Assembly: GCA_017591395.1 (NCBI GenBank)
Contig: WEDG01000719.1
Span: forward strand, 41,166 to 105,165
Reading direction: 5' to 3'
Length of the DNA: 64,000 nucleotides
Origin: Schistocephalus solidus
Taxonomy: Eukaryota > Platyhelminthes > Cestoda > Diphyllobothriidea > Diphyllobothriidae
Shown here: piece after piece, positions 20,859-33,008 of the stretch
How positions within the stretch are numbered: the stretch's first letter is position 1
How the letters are laid out: each line of letters starts with the position of its first letter
Made by a program: the position numbers and the translations under genes
The notes under the pieces: generated by a model
The model's input: only the letters and a program-made list of their open reading frames with translations
What the model was told of the DNA's origin: nothing
The model's database searches: none

Positions 20859-21078
20859 TGTTATGTATCCAACACAGAAGGCTGGTTGTAAACGTGTACT
20901 GAGGACGGGAAACAGCACAATCGAGGAGTCTTAGGGGACACAGCAGGGTACATGGCAAAGCGGGAATGCCATAGGCTGAAGTGTGACCAGGCTGAACAAA
21001 GGTGGTCTGGTTGCCTGAAAGTTGCCTTGTCACGCGCGAGGGCGTCATGTCCAGACCATGCGGGTCACGTACATTGCA
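20859..21078 (-). repeat. Gypsy element 5' LTR
   Basis: A 220-bp LTR that starts TGCAATGTACGTGACCC and ends GGATACATAACA on the minus strand. It pairs with 17450-17630. Sequence differences and a 39-bp length difference between the LTRs indicate an old insertion. Confidence 0.88.
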
Positions 21079-21083
21079 GTGGG

Positions 21084-24000
21084 TATCTAAACTGTCCTAT
21101 TATATCGAATGCGAATGTCAACACCAAGTGTGCTGTGGTGAAATGAAGTCGTTCAAATTTTAGAATTTCGAATTCAGACGCTTCTGCTTCTATGTTCTTC
21201 ATGAATGTCTGTTATTTAGAAGTAAAAAGTTTGCGCTTGCACCCCATACAAGGGAAAAATGACAATACTAATGAGTAAACTTAAGGCAAAAAGACTAAAT
21301 TGGGAACTCTTTTCTTCAGTAACCAGGTCGTTTATCAGGCACTCAAAAGCAACATTGTTTAACACTATGGCAGCCGTTGCAACAGCTCATGGGTTGCAAC
21401 TTGTTGCGTCCAGACACCCTCTATCTGAGATTTGCACCGGGTAATGTCTAAGCCTAGCGAGAGCTGGGGTTTCTATAGGGAAATCCATCTACGACAGGAG
21501 GCTGAATGTTAGCCAAAAGCCAAAGCTGACAGGTAGACGAAGTCATCCTGTTTAGCTTCGAAAGTTCGTCAGCTACAGCCTCGAGTCTAAATTTCAGACA
21601 GTCATGACAAGGCAGAAGACCCTGCTGTGCCTGCAATCTCTTATGACTTGACTTGTTTGGCTGAAAAGCAAAGATCTTTTGATGAACATTGTCATACGAA
21701 GTTAGGAGATCCTTTCTATCCAGTAGCTTCAAACTTGATACATGAATTATCGCTGTAGCGAGCTCAACTGAGAAAATTCGATAGACATCGAAGAAAAACC
21801 TCAAGAGCTCGAGAGTGCAGGGGATGGCACGTGATGCAAAAATTGTTGAAAAATACTCCGTTGGAAAATAAAATACACCGAGATGAATACACCGAGTTAT
21901 GGTTAGATTTTCAATGTGACCATGATAAGGCCCCGAAAAGTTGAGTTGCGAATTTGTTTCCCAACGCGAAGATTAACGGAAGAGATTTGTGAAAAATTCA
22001 AATATTCACTAAAAATTCAGGTTGATGAATCCAGTACTTATGCTTAAATATATATTTCAGTAGAGTCGGCAAGAATCCATAAATATGCTGTAGTAAAACC
22101 CAAATAAGTGCCGTCTACGAACGTCAAATTGTATTTGGAAATGTGACATAATAAATTCGGCTAAATAGGTAACTTTTCTGTTTGTACATGATGCTAACTG
22201 GCGTAAAAATTTCTACCGCGCCCCAAAACAAGGCCTTACGTTTGTAGTCTAGGTGGCCGTGCCGCATCTCCAAGGCTCAAATGGGAAAATTGTTGTCAAA
22301 AACATACAAGTGATTCGGCGGTCGCACTGCCCTGATTTGCACACGAAGATGCAGCTTATTTTTTAAGCTTAGTTCTGGCTATGTTAAAGCCATGGGCTTT
22401 GTTTTGTTTTTGTCACACCTTAAATGTCCGGGGCTTTTGTCGATAGGGTTCTTCTAAGGCTTAAGAGGAAATTTTACCGGAATTGTATGCTGGATGCTCA
22501 CGTTAACAACAACAGCGGGTTGATCGATTGTACCTTGAACAAACGGAGTTTTACTGGCAGAAATTCTGATTACGAGATTCCAAATGACATGTAGGAATGC
22601 AAAATTAATCGTTAATTTTAGGTGTTCAGTAAATATAACCGCAACATATCCTACAAATCAATGCTTTCAATTCCCAGAGCTAATCGAGGGCAAGATATAG
22701 TCGGTGGTTCGTTTTCCAGATTGATCCCACTTTGTGATTTTAAAAGGCATCCCTAAGCCCTCGAGTTAATCAACGACTTTTTTATAATATCAACCAGGGA
22801 TCCTATGGACTGGTCAAAGTTTAAACATACTTTTTTGCTCGAGGCTTTTACTTGGGATAATTCCGGAGGCGTGTGACCAAGTCGTCCTGGGAAGTAAGCA
22901 GTAAGTAAATTTCCTCTGTCAAACTTCAGGCCACAAGAAATTACCCCTATGTTTCAGTCAGCTTGTTCTCCTATTAGTCCCTTGAAAAGATACAACCGTC
23001 AGCAGAGTGTAGCCTCCGGCCGATTCGGGGATAATGACGGAGCTGAGTTATAGGGTCATAGATACAAATCAGGTTTCTTCTCTACGAGAGTGTTCCAGAT
23101 TCTAAAGGATTCATCATTCCGGTATAGCACCAAACGAATAGGAGATTAGTGAGAGGATCACTATAATAGCCGATATTTATACTAAGTAGGTTAATCTGAT
23201 AGATACAATATATATGAAATAGAGGCATTACCGATAAAATAATCGTTATAAAGAAATAGTAAGAGGAAATATTGTATATGCGAATCTAGATATGCTGAGT
23301 AGAGTTGTGATTGAAACGTTACGACGGACGACGAATGAAAGGTGACTTGTCGGATTGGCGATGGCGGGTTCGGGTTCGAAGCGCGCGCTGGTCTTATGCC
23401 CCGTCTACAAAAGTGGGAGAAGCCTCTGTTAAAACAAAAGATGGTTCGGGTTTTTTGGTCCGTTAAAAGAGCCAATCGTCAAAACTAGAACGAAGGGTTA
23501 CGTTAGGGTTGGTGAATCACCAAAGAAACTAGAAACCGCAAGGTTATCTCAAAAGTGACCAGTGTTAAAACGTGATTTGCGGGTAGATCATTACGGTGGA
23601 TAGTATAAAATAGGTGAAAAATAGCATTAAAAACGAATACTTTTAGTTAACATTTATTTTTAAAAGTAATATGTAGTAACGAAAATATGCACCATGATCA
23701 GAAAAATCCGTCAAAAATATATCTGTCAAAAGTATATCGATTCGATATCAAATTTTCTGGAAACTAGCATTAAAACATCGATGTGCTAACAAAAATTGAA
23801 CGTGAAAGCGTTTGTAAACATGAAAAGATGTAAGGTATGAAAAATAAAATGATATATACATATGAGGATCACATATATGATGGTTTTTTGGAAAAGAAAT
23901 TGTTTTTGTCTCCATAAACCTTATGCAACTAATTAATGCAATCATAAAAATAGAAGAATGTATGAGGTATATGTAAGCAAGTAGAAATAGCTTGGAAGTA

Positions 24001-25189
24001 ACCTGGTGAGTTCATGCATGGCTCAAGCAAGAGGAACGAAAATAACCCGTTATTATGTGAGTGGGTCTATGCTAAAAGCCGGAGAACAGTACAACAAGAG
24101 TCCCTTGGCCAGTACGAAAATGGCAGAAGGCAAACGCGTATTTGAAATAGTAAACGAAACTACTCCTACTATATCGAAATAAGTAGTTGGTTATGTATAG
24201 CAAACACGGGGGGTTAAAAAATAAATCTTCACTGAAAGAGGGAGTTCTGAAAAGAAGTGGACAGCGAATATATAAAAAATAACGCTCATTTCCGTGGAAT
24301 TATCCAGAGAAATGACGGCAAGCACACTGAATCCTTGTTCAACCAGCCAGTTGCAAACCTCAATTCCAAATGTGGACGAGAGATGATCAGAAGTCGTCAT
24401 CAGGTTCATGCATGAAAAATCTATTTCAACAGATCACAAAAAGAAATAAATGTGATGAAGCTTTATACCAACGCACGAAAACCATTCATTAAAATAAACG
24501 AAATAAAATATATCACAGCTGATTTTGTATCTACCTAACCACCTCCTAGTGGAACGCTTTCAATTGAAAAGATAGTAAAAAGAGAATTCACATGGAATAG
24601 TTGACAGCCCATTCGAATAGAACAACCTTGACGAAAGGGAGCGTAATATCAGAGTTCGGATGTTATTATAACATCTTTGTCAGGTATGGGTACTTCTCAA
24701 AGCGAAATAATTGTTTTTAATTCTCAGCTGTTACTTGATAGTAACAAATCAGCTTTATCTTTATGCTACCTTGGTTGAAAGGTCGCCGGGAGAATTGTAG
24801 GATGTGGATGCACTTGGTTCTGAAGTACTGGACCTTCGTAATGGCAATCACCTTATAGTACTTTTTCGTTCTCGCCCGTCGCTTTAACGCAATGAGCATT
24901 GCATTCTCGTTGGAAAATATAGCAAATTTATCTCCCCGAAATTCGACCAGTCAAAAAAACAAAATGCACGAAGGAGGGATTATTAAAAAATGCATAAACG
25001 ATTATAGGAGATAGATTGGGAAATTGTGTTTAGTTCTTAATCGAGTACACCTCAATTCTGGTTCACAAACTTCAATCGGTATTTCATAGGGAGCATTCTT
25101 TCACATGGAGAGGCATCGCGCGCCGTCGACCTACATGGATGACATAAGAACCAAATAAGTTTTTATTAAAGGGCCAAGTTTTTAACTAG
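21084..25189. other. AT-rich intergenic DNA, no feature recognised
   Basis: About 4 kb without exon-like, RNA-like or retroelement motifs that I can recognise on either strand. The longest ORF (21454-21804, minus) has no recognisable domain. Confidence 0.4.
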
Positions 25190-25493
25190 TGGACCAAAGG
25201 AATTATTCGAAGCTGGCAAAATCCTCTTCTAATTAAGTGTGCCTGGTAGTCATATGGTGGATTCTAGATTGATTGCTTAGGAAATCCTGCTTGAACAGTC
25301 AGCTTACTGTATCAGAATTAGTGGATGCCATACGTCGCAGTAGGCTGGGCGGGTAACTTGGCCCAAGTTTGATTAAACTTACGGCTACCGGTGGGGCCTC
25401 TTAGCTCAGTTGGCTAGAGCTTTGGCTGTACTAAAGCCTTCCCCTTGATGGCGTGGATTCGAATCCCACATAGGCCGCCCAGATTTTCACAAG
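25190..25493 (+). repeat. tRNA-like SINE, tandem unit 1
   Basis: A 304-bp unit. Its last part, 25396-25488, resembles a tRNA: GGGGCCTCTTAGCTCAGTTG gives acceptor, A box and D arm (GCTC/GAGC), and GCGTGGATTCGAATCCCAC gives the T arm with a perfect TTCGAAT loop. The acceptor GGCCT..AGGCC pairs. The anticodon stem has only four good pairs and the implied loop GTACTAA would carry an ACT anticodon, so I call it a tRNA-derived SINE head or pseudo-tRNA, not a working tRNA. Confidence 0.75.
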
Positions 25494-25790
25494 GCGGTCA
25501 AACGAATTATTCAAATATGCCAAAAACCGCTACTTTATTAATTGTGCCCAGTAGTTATATAGTGGATTCTAGATTGATTGCGTAGAAAATCCTGCTTTGG
25601 CAGTTGGCTTACTGTATCAAAATTGGTGGATTCCATACGTTGAAAGGCTGGGCTGGTAGCTTTGCCCAAATATGATTAAACTCACGGCTCCCGGTGGGGC
25701 CTCATAGGTTAGTTGGCTAGAGCGTTGGCTGTACTAAGCCTTCCCTTTGCTGACATGGTTTTGAATCCCACCGAGGCCGCCGATTTTTTT
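25494..25790 (+). repeat. tRNA-like SINE, tandem unit 2
   Basis: Direct repeat of unit 1 with many substitutions. Shared anchors include GGATTCTAGATTGATTGC, AAATCCTGCTT, TTACTGTATCA and CCGGTGGGGCCTC. The tRNA-like head (25695-25780) is more decayed: TAGGTTAGTTGGCTAGAGC, GTTTTGAATCCCACCGAGGC. It ends in T7 immediately before the 3' end of the antisense CR1-like LINE. Confidence 0.75.
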
Positions 25791-25794
25791 AATT

Positions 25795-28330
25795 ATTGGG
25801 TGAAGACAATTTTAGCCACTTTGTTGAGGGAATTAGGCCTTCGCTCTTGAGCTCCCTGTTCACATTCAAAAATAGCAAAAGAATAAATGTTTACAACAAT
25901 AAATAATACAGATTTAATATTAAGTCCATCGATATGTATGGGCCAGGCGTAAGCTGCCACTACTGTCACAATCTTCATTATATGTACAATAGTTTCTCAG
26001 CAAACGAGTATATAGTTTGCGTTCAAATTTGTCCAGAGTTTCTGAAATAAGCACCTCGTCAGGGAGTCAGTTCCATGCTCCAATGGCCTTCTGCGAAAAG
26101 GCATACCTAAGGATGTCCATATGGACCAATTTCCTCTGCATTTTGAAGGGATGACCCAGCAGACGTTCCGTCCCAGCCAATTCGAAGAAGTCAGCAAATT
26201 CTAGGGCACACTCGTGGCCTTAGACAATCCGATAAGTTTGGATGAGGTCAGCGTGTAGTTGCCTGGCTTCGTAAGGCAGATGAATAAGATTCTTGACCAT
26301 CTTCGTAGCCCTCACCTGCACTCGTTCCTTTTTAAACCATGGTTGCTAGGCCCGGGTGACATATTCAAAGTGAGATCGAACAAATGCCCGTAGGTTTTCG
26401 GAAAAGTTCCTTATCAATCTGCACAAATCCACGTCTGAGCGCAAATAAGGCCTGTGTCGTACGTTTAGCTGCCTTTGAACACTGTGCAGATGGTTTGAGT
26501 AAGGAGTTTATTAGAACACCGAGGTCCTTCCGTTCCTTCGACAGTTGATCGTGACTTCCCATTGAGAAGGTATTGGTAGGAATCATCCTCCTCACTGGTC
26601 CTTCTGTCACGGATTCTTAGGAAAATACCACTTCCCTACGTTTAAGAGCCAACGAGCAAACCAACTGTTAGGACGGTTGAGCCTCTCTTGAAAAGCGTGC
26701 CTATCAGCAGCAGATCTTATAGCACTCCGCAATTTAAAATTGCCTGCAAACATAACGGCGCTGCAACCCAGATCGCCGAAAGATCCGGTGATCTAGACTA
26801 AGAATAGTAACGGCCCTAAGACAGAGCATTAGGAGCCAACACTAAGAACCGGAGTAGGAGTTAAAATTGAGGTATCAATGCACACAGATTGCAATCATCC
26901 TGTAAGAAAATCTGCAATCCATTTCAGCAGCATTCCTCCTATTAAAATTTCAGATAATTTATAGATAAGGCGTTTGTATGGGACACTGTCAAACGCCTTC
27001 TTGAAATCAGTGATGATGACGTCAACACAACCATCTTCGTCCAATGCGCGACTCCACTGCTCTGTGGAGAGCAATTAACTGGAAAGACGAGAGCAATTCT
27101 GTCTGAAACCACGCTGGAGCTCTGAGAGTAATTAGTTTCCCTCCAGGAGCTTCATGTTCACCTTCTTAATTATAGATTCCATTATTTTACAGCAAATGGA
27201 GGTAAGGCTGACAGGCCAAGAATTGTTGACATTAGCTTGAGCCCACTCTTGTATATGGGGTATATATTTGCTGCCTTCCATTCGAATGACAGTCTCCTTG
27301 ATTTAAACGATGAATTTAATATATGGGCTAGTGGTTTGGAAAGGTTGCTCATCAATTCTTGGAAGAACTTTACCGGTATATTGCCCGGAACAGACGACTT
27401 TGCTTCTTTGAACTTTTTATGTTTTCGTTCCAAGAGAGTTTTCAAGAACTGAACCGGCGTTTAACAACAGCACTGTTGGCATTTTCAAGTTGGAGCTCAG
27501 ATTCTCTAGTGAATACTGAGGCAAAGAACCGACCCAAGTCCTCAGCTTCTCACAATTTTCAACGACTAAACCATAACCATTTATAAGTACTATAACTGGG
27601 TCCTTGTTTTTTAATCGACTATTGATATAATGGAATAAAATTTTGGGCTTAGTTTTATCCTGCTGGATAATTCTTGATTCATAGTTCTTCTTGGCCTGAT
27701 GGATCATTTTTTGACAGCATTTCTGTTGGCGACGAAATTCTCGAGATGTTCTGCTGACCCTGCTTCCCTAAATACTTCTATTTTTTATTTGTCTTCTTTA
27801 ACTGCCTGTTGAGTTTTCTGGTTAAAAAGATAGGGCGACTAGTCTTTTATATATCTTAACTGGACAATAGCGCTCAATAAGATCGAGTGAAATCGTCTGA
27901 AATGATCGCCAGTCATCCTCCGAATTCCCTTTGAGCAAACAATCTCAATTTACGGACATCAGCTCTTTCTTTTTCGCCTTAAAATCAGCCTTCCAAATTT
28001 TTCGCTTGCCTTCTGTTCCCATCTGCCGTTGGGAATAAAGGGAGTTATCCCACAGCAGCGAGGTATGATCACTCTTACTGAGAGGTGCATTGGAATACAC
28101 TTCGCCAATGTTAGAGAAGTCCTTCGTAAACATTAGATCCACGCAATTAGTTCTCTGGTTCTCTTTAAATCTCCTTGTTAAGTTAACCTCCCGTGCCAGA
28201 GGTTTGTCGAGAGTGAGATCCATTAGCTTGTGGCCGAAGGAAGTTGGCGCACCGTCAACTGTCAGATTCACCCAGTCTACTAAAGGTGAATTTAAAGGCA
28301 TTATTCAAATCTGCAAAACCTTCTACTATG
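25795..28330 (-). mobile_element. CR1-like LINE, 5'-truncated and decayed
   Basis: On the minus strand, in order: the end of an endonuclease (LDLTLDKPLAR-like, NCVDLMFTKDFSNIGEVYSN, LSKSDHTSLLWDN; 28301-27945), a linker (27707-27417), RT start (SSVPGNIPVKFFQELMSNLS and AANIYPIYKSG; 27445-27182), motif A IITDFKKAFDSVPYKRL (about 27020-26960), an RT thumb with KDLGVLINSLLKPSAQCSKA (26610-26365), and the tail VLLEFADFFELAGTERLLGH-like (26240-26000). The 3' UTR runs to 25795. Stops and shifts interrupt it throughout. The same family recurs at 32465-33008. Confidence 0.85.
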
Positions 28331-28339
28331 AGGGGGCAG

Positions 28340-28671
28340 ACAATTGACTAATCTGCACGGGAAATAAACATCGTTACATCATACGACAGGACCAGAAGGA
28401 CTTGAAACTCTTCAATCTCTCTCTTGGACTGTGCACCAGGTATATGATCCTGGTTTTTCAAAGATTAAAAAGAACCAATTCTTTACACCCAAACGAGGAT
28501 TTGTCAGGCTATCGAAACTGACAAACCTTGGTGTTCACTTGTAAGTGGATTGAGGATCTTTACTTTGGTGTGGGCCCAGGATGGGGATGGTGTAATCGAA
28601 TTTCAGCGAGGATACCGGTGCCTCCTGCCTAAAAGAAACTATTTTTCTATGTCGTCTGGACAAAAGTCTTT
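28340..28671. other. Short spacer, nothing recognised
   Basis: Sequence between the CR1-like LINE and the start of the older L2/Rex1-like LINE. No feature is recognised. Confidence 0.3.
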
Positions 28672-29179
28672 CACACCTTCGAAAATGACTTTCAGATGCC
28701 ATTTTTCGCTCTCAATTCACGGGGGATTTTTGTAATTGTGTACTGCTCTACCTATTTCCATGTCGAAAAATTGTAGTGCGAGCTCCACGAAAACTCCAGA
28801 AATGAAGCTATGTTTGCTTAAAACTTAACAGAGTGAGCCTCAATTGCTTTATCTTCAATAGGTATGGTTACACGATGGCCTTGACATGAACCATTTAGTT
28901 CTCAGTCCTCCTGCGGCTTTCAAAGTCATAGGCGTTATCGCTGCCCTATGCAAGCACTGATTATTAAATACTTAAAGACATTATATTTGTTAGTATTTAT
29001 ATTCCTCCTCTACCCGTGCGGGTCTCATTTTGTGACCAAATGTGACAAACCTTGCAAAATTCTCGTGAGCATTTTATTCACTTAAGTGGCAATTTTAATT
29101 TTGTAAAACGTTGTCCCCTTACACTTTAGGCTTTGCTGGTTTTGTTTCCTTCACTACTTGCGCTGACGCAGCTTTTGAT
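28672..29179 (+). mobile_element. Older L2/Rex1-like LINE, part 1 (5' region and endonuclease)
   Basis: Diverged and internally deleted homologue of 29190-30095. TTCACGGGGGATTTTTGTAATTGTGTACTGCTCTACC matches the head of the younger copy, and ACATTATATTTGTTAGTATTTATATTCCTCC matches its endonuclease region. It is interrupted at TTTTGAT (29173-29179) by the younger copy. Confidence 0.75.
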
Positions 29180-29609
29180 TCCACGGCGGGCGTTTTGAAT
29201 TTGAGCCACCATTTTTGTTTGCTCTCCATTCACGAGGAAATTTTCGGAAATAGTACACTCCTCTCCCTATTTTTCTTTGATATTCTGTCTTTTTACGTTT
29301 ATTTTTTTGTCTGAAATATGTTTATAAGGTCATCTTTACACTACACTAGCACCTTTTTGAATGCATGTAAACTAAAAAATTTACCGAATAATTTCCATGA
29401 AGCCAGCTGTTGCACTTTTCAGCCAATTTCGCGGATGTGTGATTCCCCCGTGCTCACGTCTTCACGCTTTTATCAACAAAAACCTGCGCAGAGGAAAAAA
29501 CACAGCTGTGGTTGGCAACTCGCCTTGAAGCGTCAACCGAAAGACAAACTGTCAATTTCAGGCTTTCTTTCAACAAATTTATCGTTCGATCTTCAACAAA
29601 ACTCATGAT

Positions 29610-29990
29610 ATGGAGTTACTTTTGTTTAAAAAAGAACAAAGTAAGACTCAAGTGATTTGTCTTCAAGAGACATGGTTAAACATTGACATTGAAGCACAAC
29701 TAATTAGCGTCCCGTCTTTCTGTTGCTTTCGAGCAGATCGAAAATCTTCCTCCTCCAGCATAGGCGGTGGGGTGGCTATTTTGGTCAATAAGGATTGGTG
29801 TGCTAACTGTAAGTCCTTATTTTCCTACTCTGAGGATTTGATAGACGATATCGCTGTCATCTGTAAGCCCCGATTTTTATATACATTTAAGGGCATTATA
29901 TTTGTTAGTATCTATATTCCCCCTCTCCCTGTGAAGGTGCGCTTAACCGTTTTTGACGTTCTTTCAGAAAAACTTGCTTTAGTGTCCTGA
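29610..29990 (+). pseudogene. Endonuclease N-terminus of younger LINE
   Basis: A 126-codon frame with VICLQETWLN, whose Glu is the metal-binding residue of APE endonucleases, and GGGVAILVNKDW, VSIYIPPLPVK. After the stop at 29988 another frame reads LCGDFNRPFT-like and later SGSDHSVL (about 30150), the terminal SDH motif, so the domain is present but broken. Confidence 0.8.
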
Positions 29991-30538
29991 GAGAATCTTA
30001 TTCTCTTATGTGGTGACTTTTAATCGTCCGTTTACGTTATTAGGCTTTGATGATCTTGTTTCCTTTAATACTCGCGCTGATGCCCCTCTTGATCACGTTT
30101 TGACTAACCAATCCAAGTTCTTCCTTGTTAAGGACAGAGCTCCATTGTCTGGTTCCGATCACTCTGTATTATAAGGCCTTCCAAAACTTTACTCCGCTTC
30201 TACGCGTGCACTGCTACTCAAACCCGAAAGGAAAGTTAGGGTTCGCGACACATCCCCGGAAAACATTTTTCTTCTCCAGATTTGTATATCGTATACTATC
30301 GCCGTCTTCCTCAGTCAATCCAATGTTGAGTCGTGTTCCAGCTTCCTTACAAAATTTTTAAAAGAAATTTTTAATATTTGTTGTCCTCTTGATACAGTTT
30401 TGGTCCGACCTGACATAATTTCTTCCCCTTATCTAAAATCTTTAAGACGTAATAAAAGAACTCTACAAGCTAGGCCTCCGTGGCTGTCTTAAGGAGGTTA
30501 ACGTCTTAATAAAAAGTGAGATTTGCAGAATAAAGGAT

Positions 30539-31850
30539 TTGTTTGTTAGTCAGCTTTTTGCCTCTCCGTCCAAACCTTCTTTTCGGCTTTCCTCTGCTGA
30601 ACTCTGGAGGAATCTTAAGCGTTTCACTGGCCAATGTGGTAAACTGGCACATGTTGATGCTGATTTAGACGATCGAAATGAACATTTTATCCATACTTCT
30701 ATTGACTCCAATCCTCCCACAAACAACCTTTCGTTGTTACTAAGCTTTTTTTCTCCCGTGTCAGTGGAGAAACATTTAAAAATGGTCCGTGGTTCAACTG
30801 CTGCTTTGCCGGATGAAGTCTCACCATTTATTTTAAAATACTGCTGCTCTCAGATTGCCCCTATTCTGACAAACCTTATAAACATGCCCTTCATGCAGTC
30901 AAATATTCCTGATATTTGGCGTTCAGTTAGAATAACTCCTTTCCCTAAAATTTCCGCTAATTTTGGTCCTCAAATATTTCCGTCCAATCGCCTGCTCTTC
31001 CGCTTTAATGAAGATTGCTGAACGAGTCGCTCTCGATACAATTAAGCCTTTTTCCTCCAATTTCTCTGACCAATTACAATTTGCCTATAAGTCCCGGCGT
31101 AGTATTCTATATGCCGTTGCCCTTGTAGTACATTCGGCTCTACGAGATTTAAGATAAGGGCTGCCGTGCGTACGCTTGTGCATTTCTTGATTACTCCTCT
31201 GCCTTCAACACCATCCCGCGCCATCTCCTCATTAATAAAACATCCGCGTCTGGCTCTGCCGGTTGGGTTGTCTCTTGGCTCGAAGATTATTTTACTTCCC
31301 GCACTCAATTCGTACAATCCGGCAAGCGGAAGTCTTCTGTCCTTCCAAACAACTGTGGTGTTCTTCAAGGTGCCATCTTATCCCCTTACCTCTTCTCCCT
31401 TCACACTGATGATTTGAGATCACCAAACGACTGTCTTTACATCAAATATGCCGACGACATGGTTGTTGGTCATCCCTTAAAAATCAGACACATATCCAGT
31501 GTCTGAAGGATGACCTCGACCATGTTTCAGCCTGTTCGTCAGATAATGGCCTTCAACTGAACCATGAGAAGTCTGTCCAATCTGTTTTTCACCCACGACC
31601 ATCCCCTAGTTATCAATTCTCAGCCGTCCTTCCCAACGAGCTATCCTCTTTTCGGTACCTTGGCGTTACTCTGACATCGAATCTTTCATTCTCCCAACAT
31701 CTCGATACTCTTTTTACAAAAATTCGTAAACTTCTATATTATATTCGCCGTTTACGTTCCTATCACACACCTCAGGCCCTTATCTGGCGATTTATAGAGG
31801 CATGTGTTCTTCCACTCATTCTTTATTGCTCTCCCGTGATTTCCAGCCTT
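30539..31850 (+). pseudogene. Reverse transcriptase region of younger LINE
   Basis: Frame 30539-31021 has the linker and RT start (AALPDEVSPFILKYCCSQIA, IPDIWRSVRITPFPKISANF). A shifted frame gives FRPIACSSALMKIAERVALD (30963-31157). Then come LDYSSAFNTIPRH, GVLQGAILSPYLFSLHTDD and YADDMVVGHP in a third frame, then RT-thumb debris to about 31850. The catalytic Asp pair survives but the ORF does not. Confidence 0.82.
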
Positions 31851-32325
31851 GCTTAAAAAGGATTTTTTGATTTTAAAACGTATTCTCCGAATGCTCTCTT
31901 CTGCTGCTGGTGTTTCTTATACTGTTTTAGTGGATTTGATAGCAAAACAGCACTTTACGACAGTCAAACAATTCACTGGGCGAATCCTTGATGATGTACC
32001 CCATCCCCTCCACTCTGAGCTGATTGCTGTGAAGTCTTCCCGTCCGATGCGCTGAGGCTTTCACCATATAGCCTGCCGTACAACGGCATACCAGCGCTCC
32101 GTTTGGCCATTCCTAGCACGCTTCCTTACGTGTGAAGAGACTGAAATAAAAAAGCTGAGACTAGAACTGTCTCCCTGCTAGATGTCCATTTTTGACTCTT
32201 TGATTCTTGCATATTATGTTTACTTATCCTATTATCTTAGTGAATGGAGACATTTATATTTTTGCTGAAAATTTTGAATGATACTTCAAAATAAAGCGTA
32301 TTCTTCTCCTCTCTCTCTCTCTCAA

Positions 32326-32464
32326 TTTTGATCAACTACCGAAATTATTTCTTGTTAAAAACAGAGTTTTTTTCCAGGAACAAATTATTCTGTGTTATCA
32401 GTATTTCAAAAATATATTTACTTCGAAGCGTGCGCTGTTAACGAAATCCAAGAAAAATAGGTTT
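32326..32464 (+). mobile_element. Older L2/Rex1-like LINE, part 2 (endonuclease end)
   Basis: Resumes exactly where part 1 stopped: TTTCTTGTTAAAAACAGAGT and TACTTCGAAGCGTGCGCTGTT match 30110-30230 of the younger copy (TTCCTTGTTAAGGACAGAGC, CGCTTCTACGCGTGCACTGCT). Confidence 0.75.
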
Positions 32465-33008
32465 CACGAATATGGTCAAGAATCTTAGTCATCTACCTTA
32501 CGAAACCAGACTAGTTGAACTTGATTTGTTTCCTCTGAATTACAGGCAACTACATGGTGATCTCATCCAAACTTACCGGATTATCAGACGCCACGAGTGT
32601 GCCCTAGAATTTGCTGACTTCTTCGCATTGGCTGAGACGGAATATCTTCGAGGTCATCCCTTTAAACTACAGAGGAAGTTGGTCCACATGGACGTGCGTC
32701 CGAACACCTTTTTACAGAGGGTCGTTGGTGCATGGAACGGACTCCCTGATGAGGTGGTCCTTTCAGAAACTGTTGACAAATTTAAATGCAACCGGGATAC
32801 TCATTTCCTGAGAAACTATTGTACATATAATGAAGCTTGTGTCAGTAGTGGCAGCTTATGCCTGGCCCATACATATCGATGACCTTACGTTTTCATTTGT
32901 CAGAGTTTTTGCTGTAAACGTTTATTCTTTTACCATTTTGGAATGTGAATAGGGAGCTCAAGGGTGAAAGCCTAATTCCCTCAATAAAGTGACTTAAAGT
33001 GACTTAAA
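32465..33008 (+). mobile_element. CR1-like LINE 3' fragment inserted in older LINE
   Basis: An open frame, 32472-32882, reads LSHLPYETRLVELDLFPLNY, RQLHGDLIQTYRIIRRHECA, and RVVGAWNGLPDEVVLSETVD: the conserved C-terminal tail after the RT of CR1/jockey-type LINEs. A 3' UTR follows, with the direct repeats AGTGACTTAAAGTGACTTAAA at the end. The same tail and UTR are in the antisense copy (GGCAGCTTA.GCCTGGCCCATACATATCGATG at both). It is 5'-truncated, as expected of LINE insertions. Confidence 0.85.

Larger units (their letters stand above)
17450..21078 (-). mobile_element. Gypsy LTR retrotransposon, integrase-deleted
   Basis: A complete pair of LTRs encloses gag, aspartic protease, RT, partial RNase H, the C-terminal end of integrase and a polyprotein tail, all antisense. 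The total is only 3.6 kb against about 5 kb for intact gypsy elements, because a deletion fused RNase H to the end of integrase at about 18405. Stops and frameshifts interrupt gag and RT. The element lies between IFT54 and KLHL12 and is not in either gene. Confidence 0.9.
29180..32325 (+). mobile_element. Younger L2/Rex1-like LINE, about 3.1 kb, inserted in an older relative
   Basis: Flanked by the 7-bp direct repeat TTTTGAT (29173-29179 and 32326-32332) and ending in CTCTCTCTCTCTCTCAA. It has an endonuclease start (TQVICLQETWLNIDIEAQL, GGGVAILVNKDW; 29610-29990) and later ILLCGDF and LSGSDHSVL pieces. A linker follows, then RT: the LDYSSAFNTIPRHLLINKT motif A region (about 31180), GVLQGAILSPYLF (motif B), and IKYADDMVVGHP, the YADD catalytic box at about 31441-31470. 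Stops and frame breaks are many. The SSAFNT motif is typical of the CR1/L2/Rex1 group. Confidence 0.82.

Noticed and set aside
25396..25488. Functional tRNA gene
   Set aside because: The T arm and D arm look good, but the anticodon stem is weak, the implied anticodon is implausible and the unit is tandemly repeated with a decayed second copy. It is better read as a SINE head.
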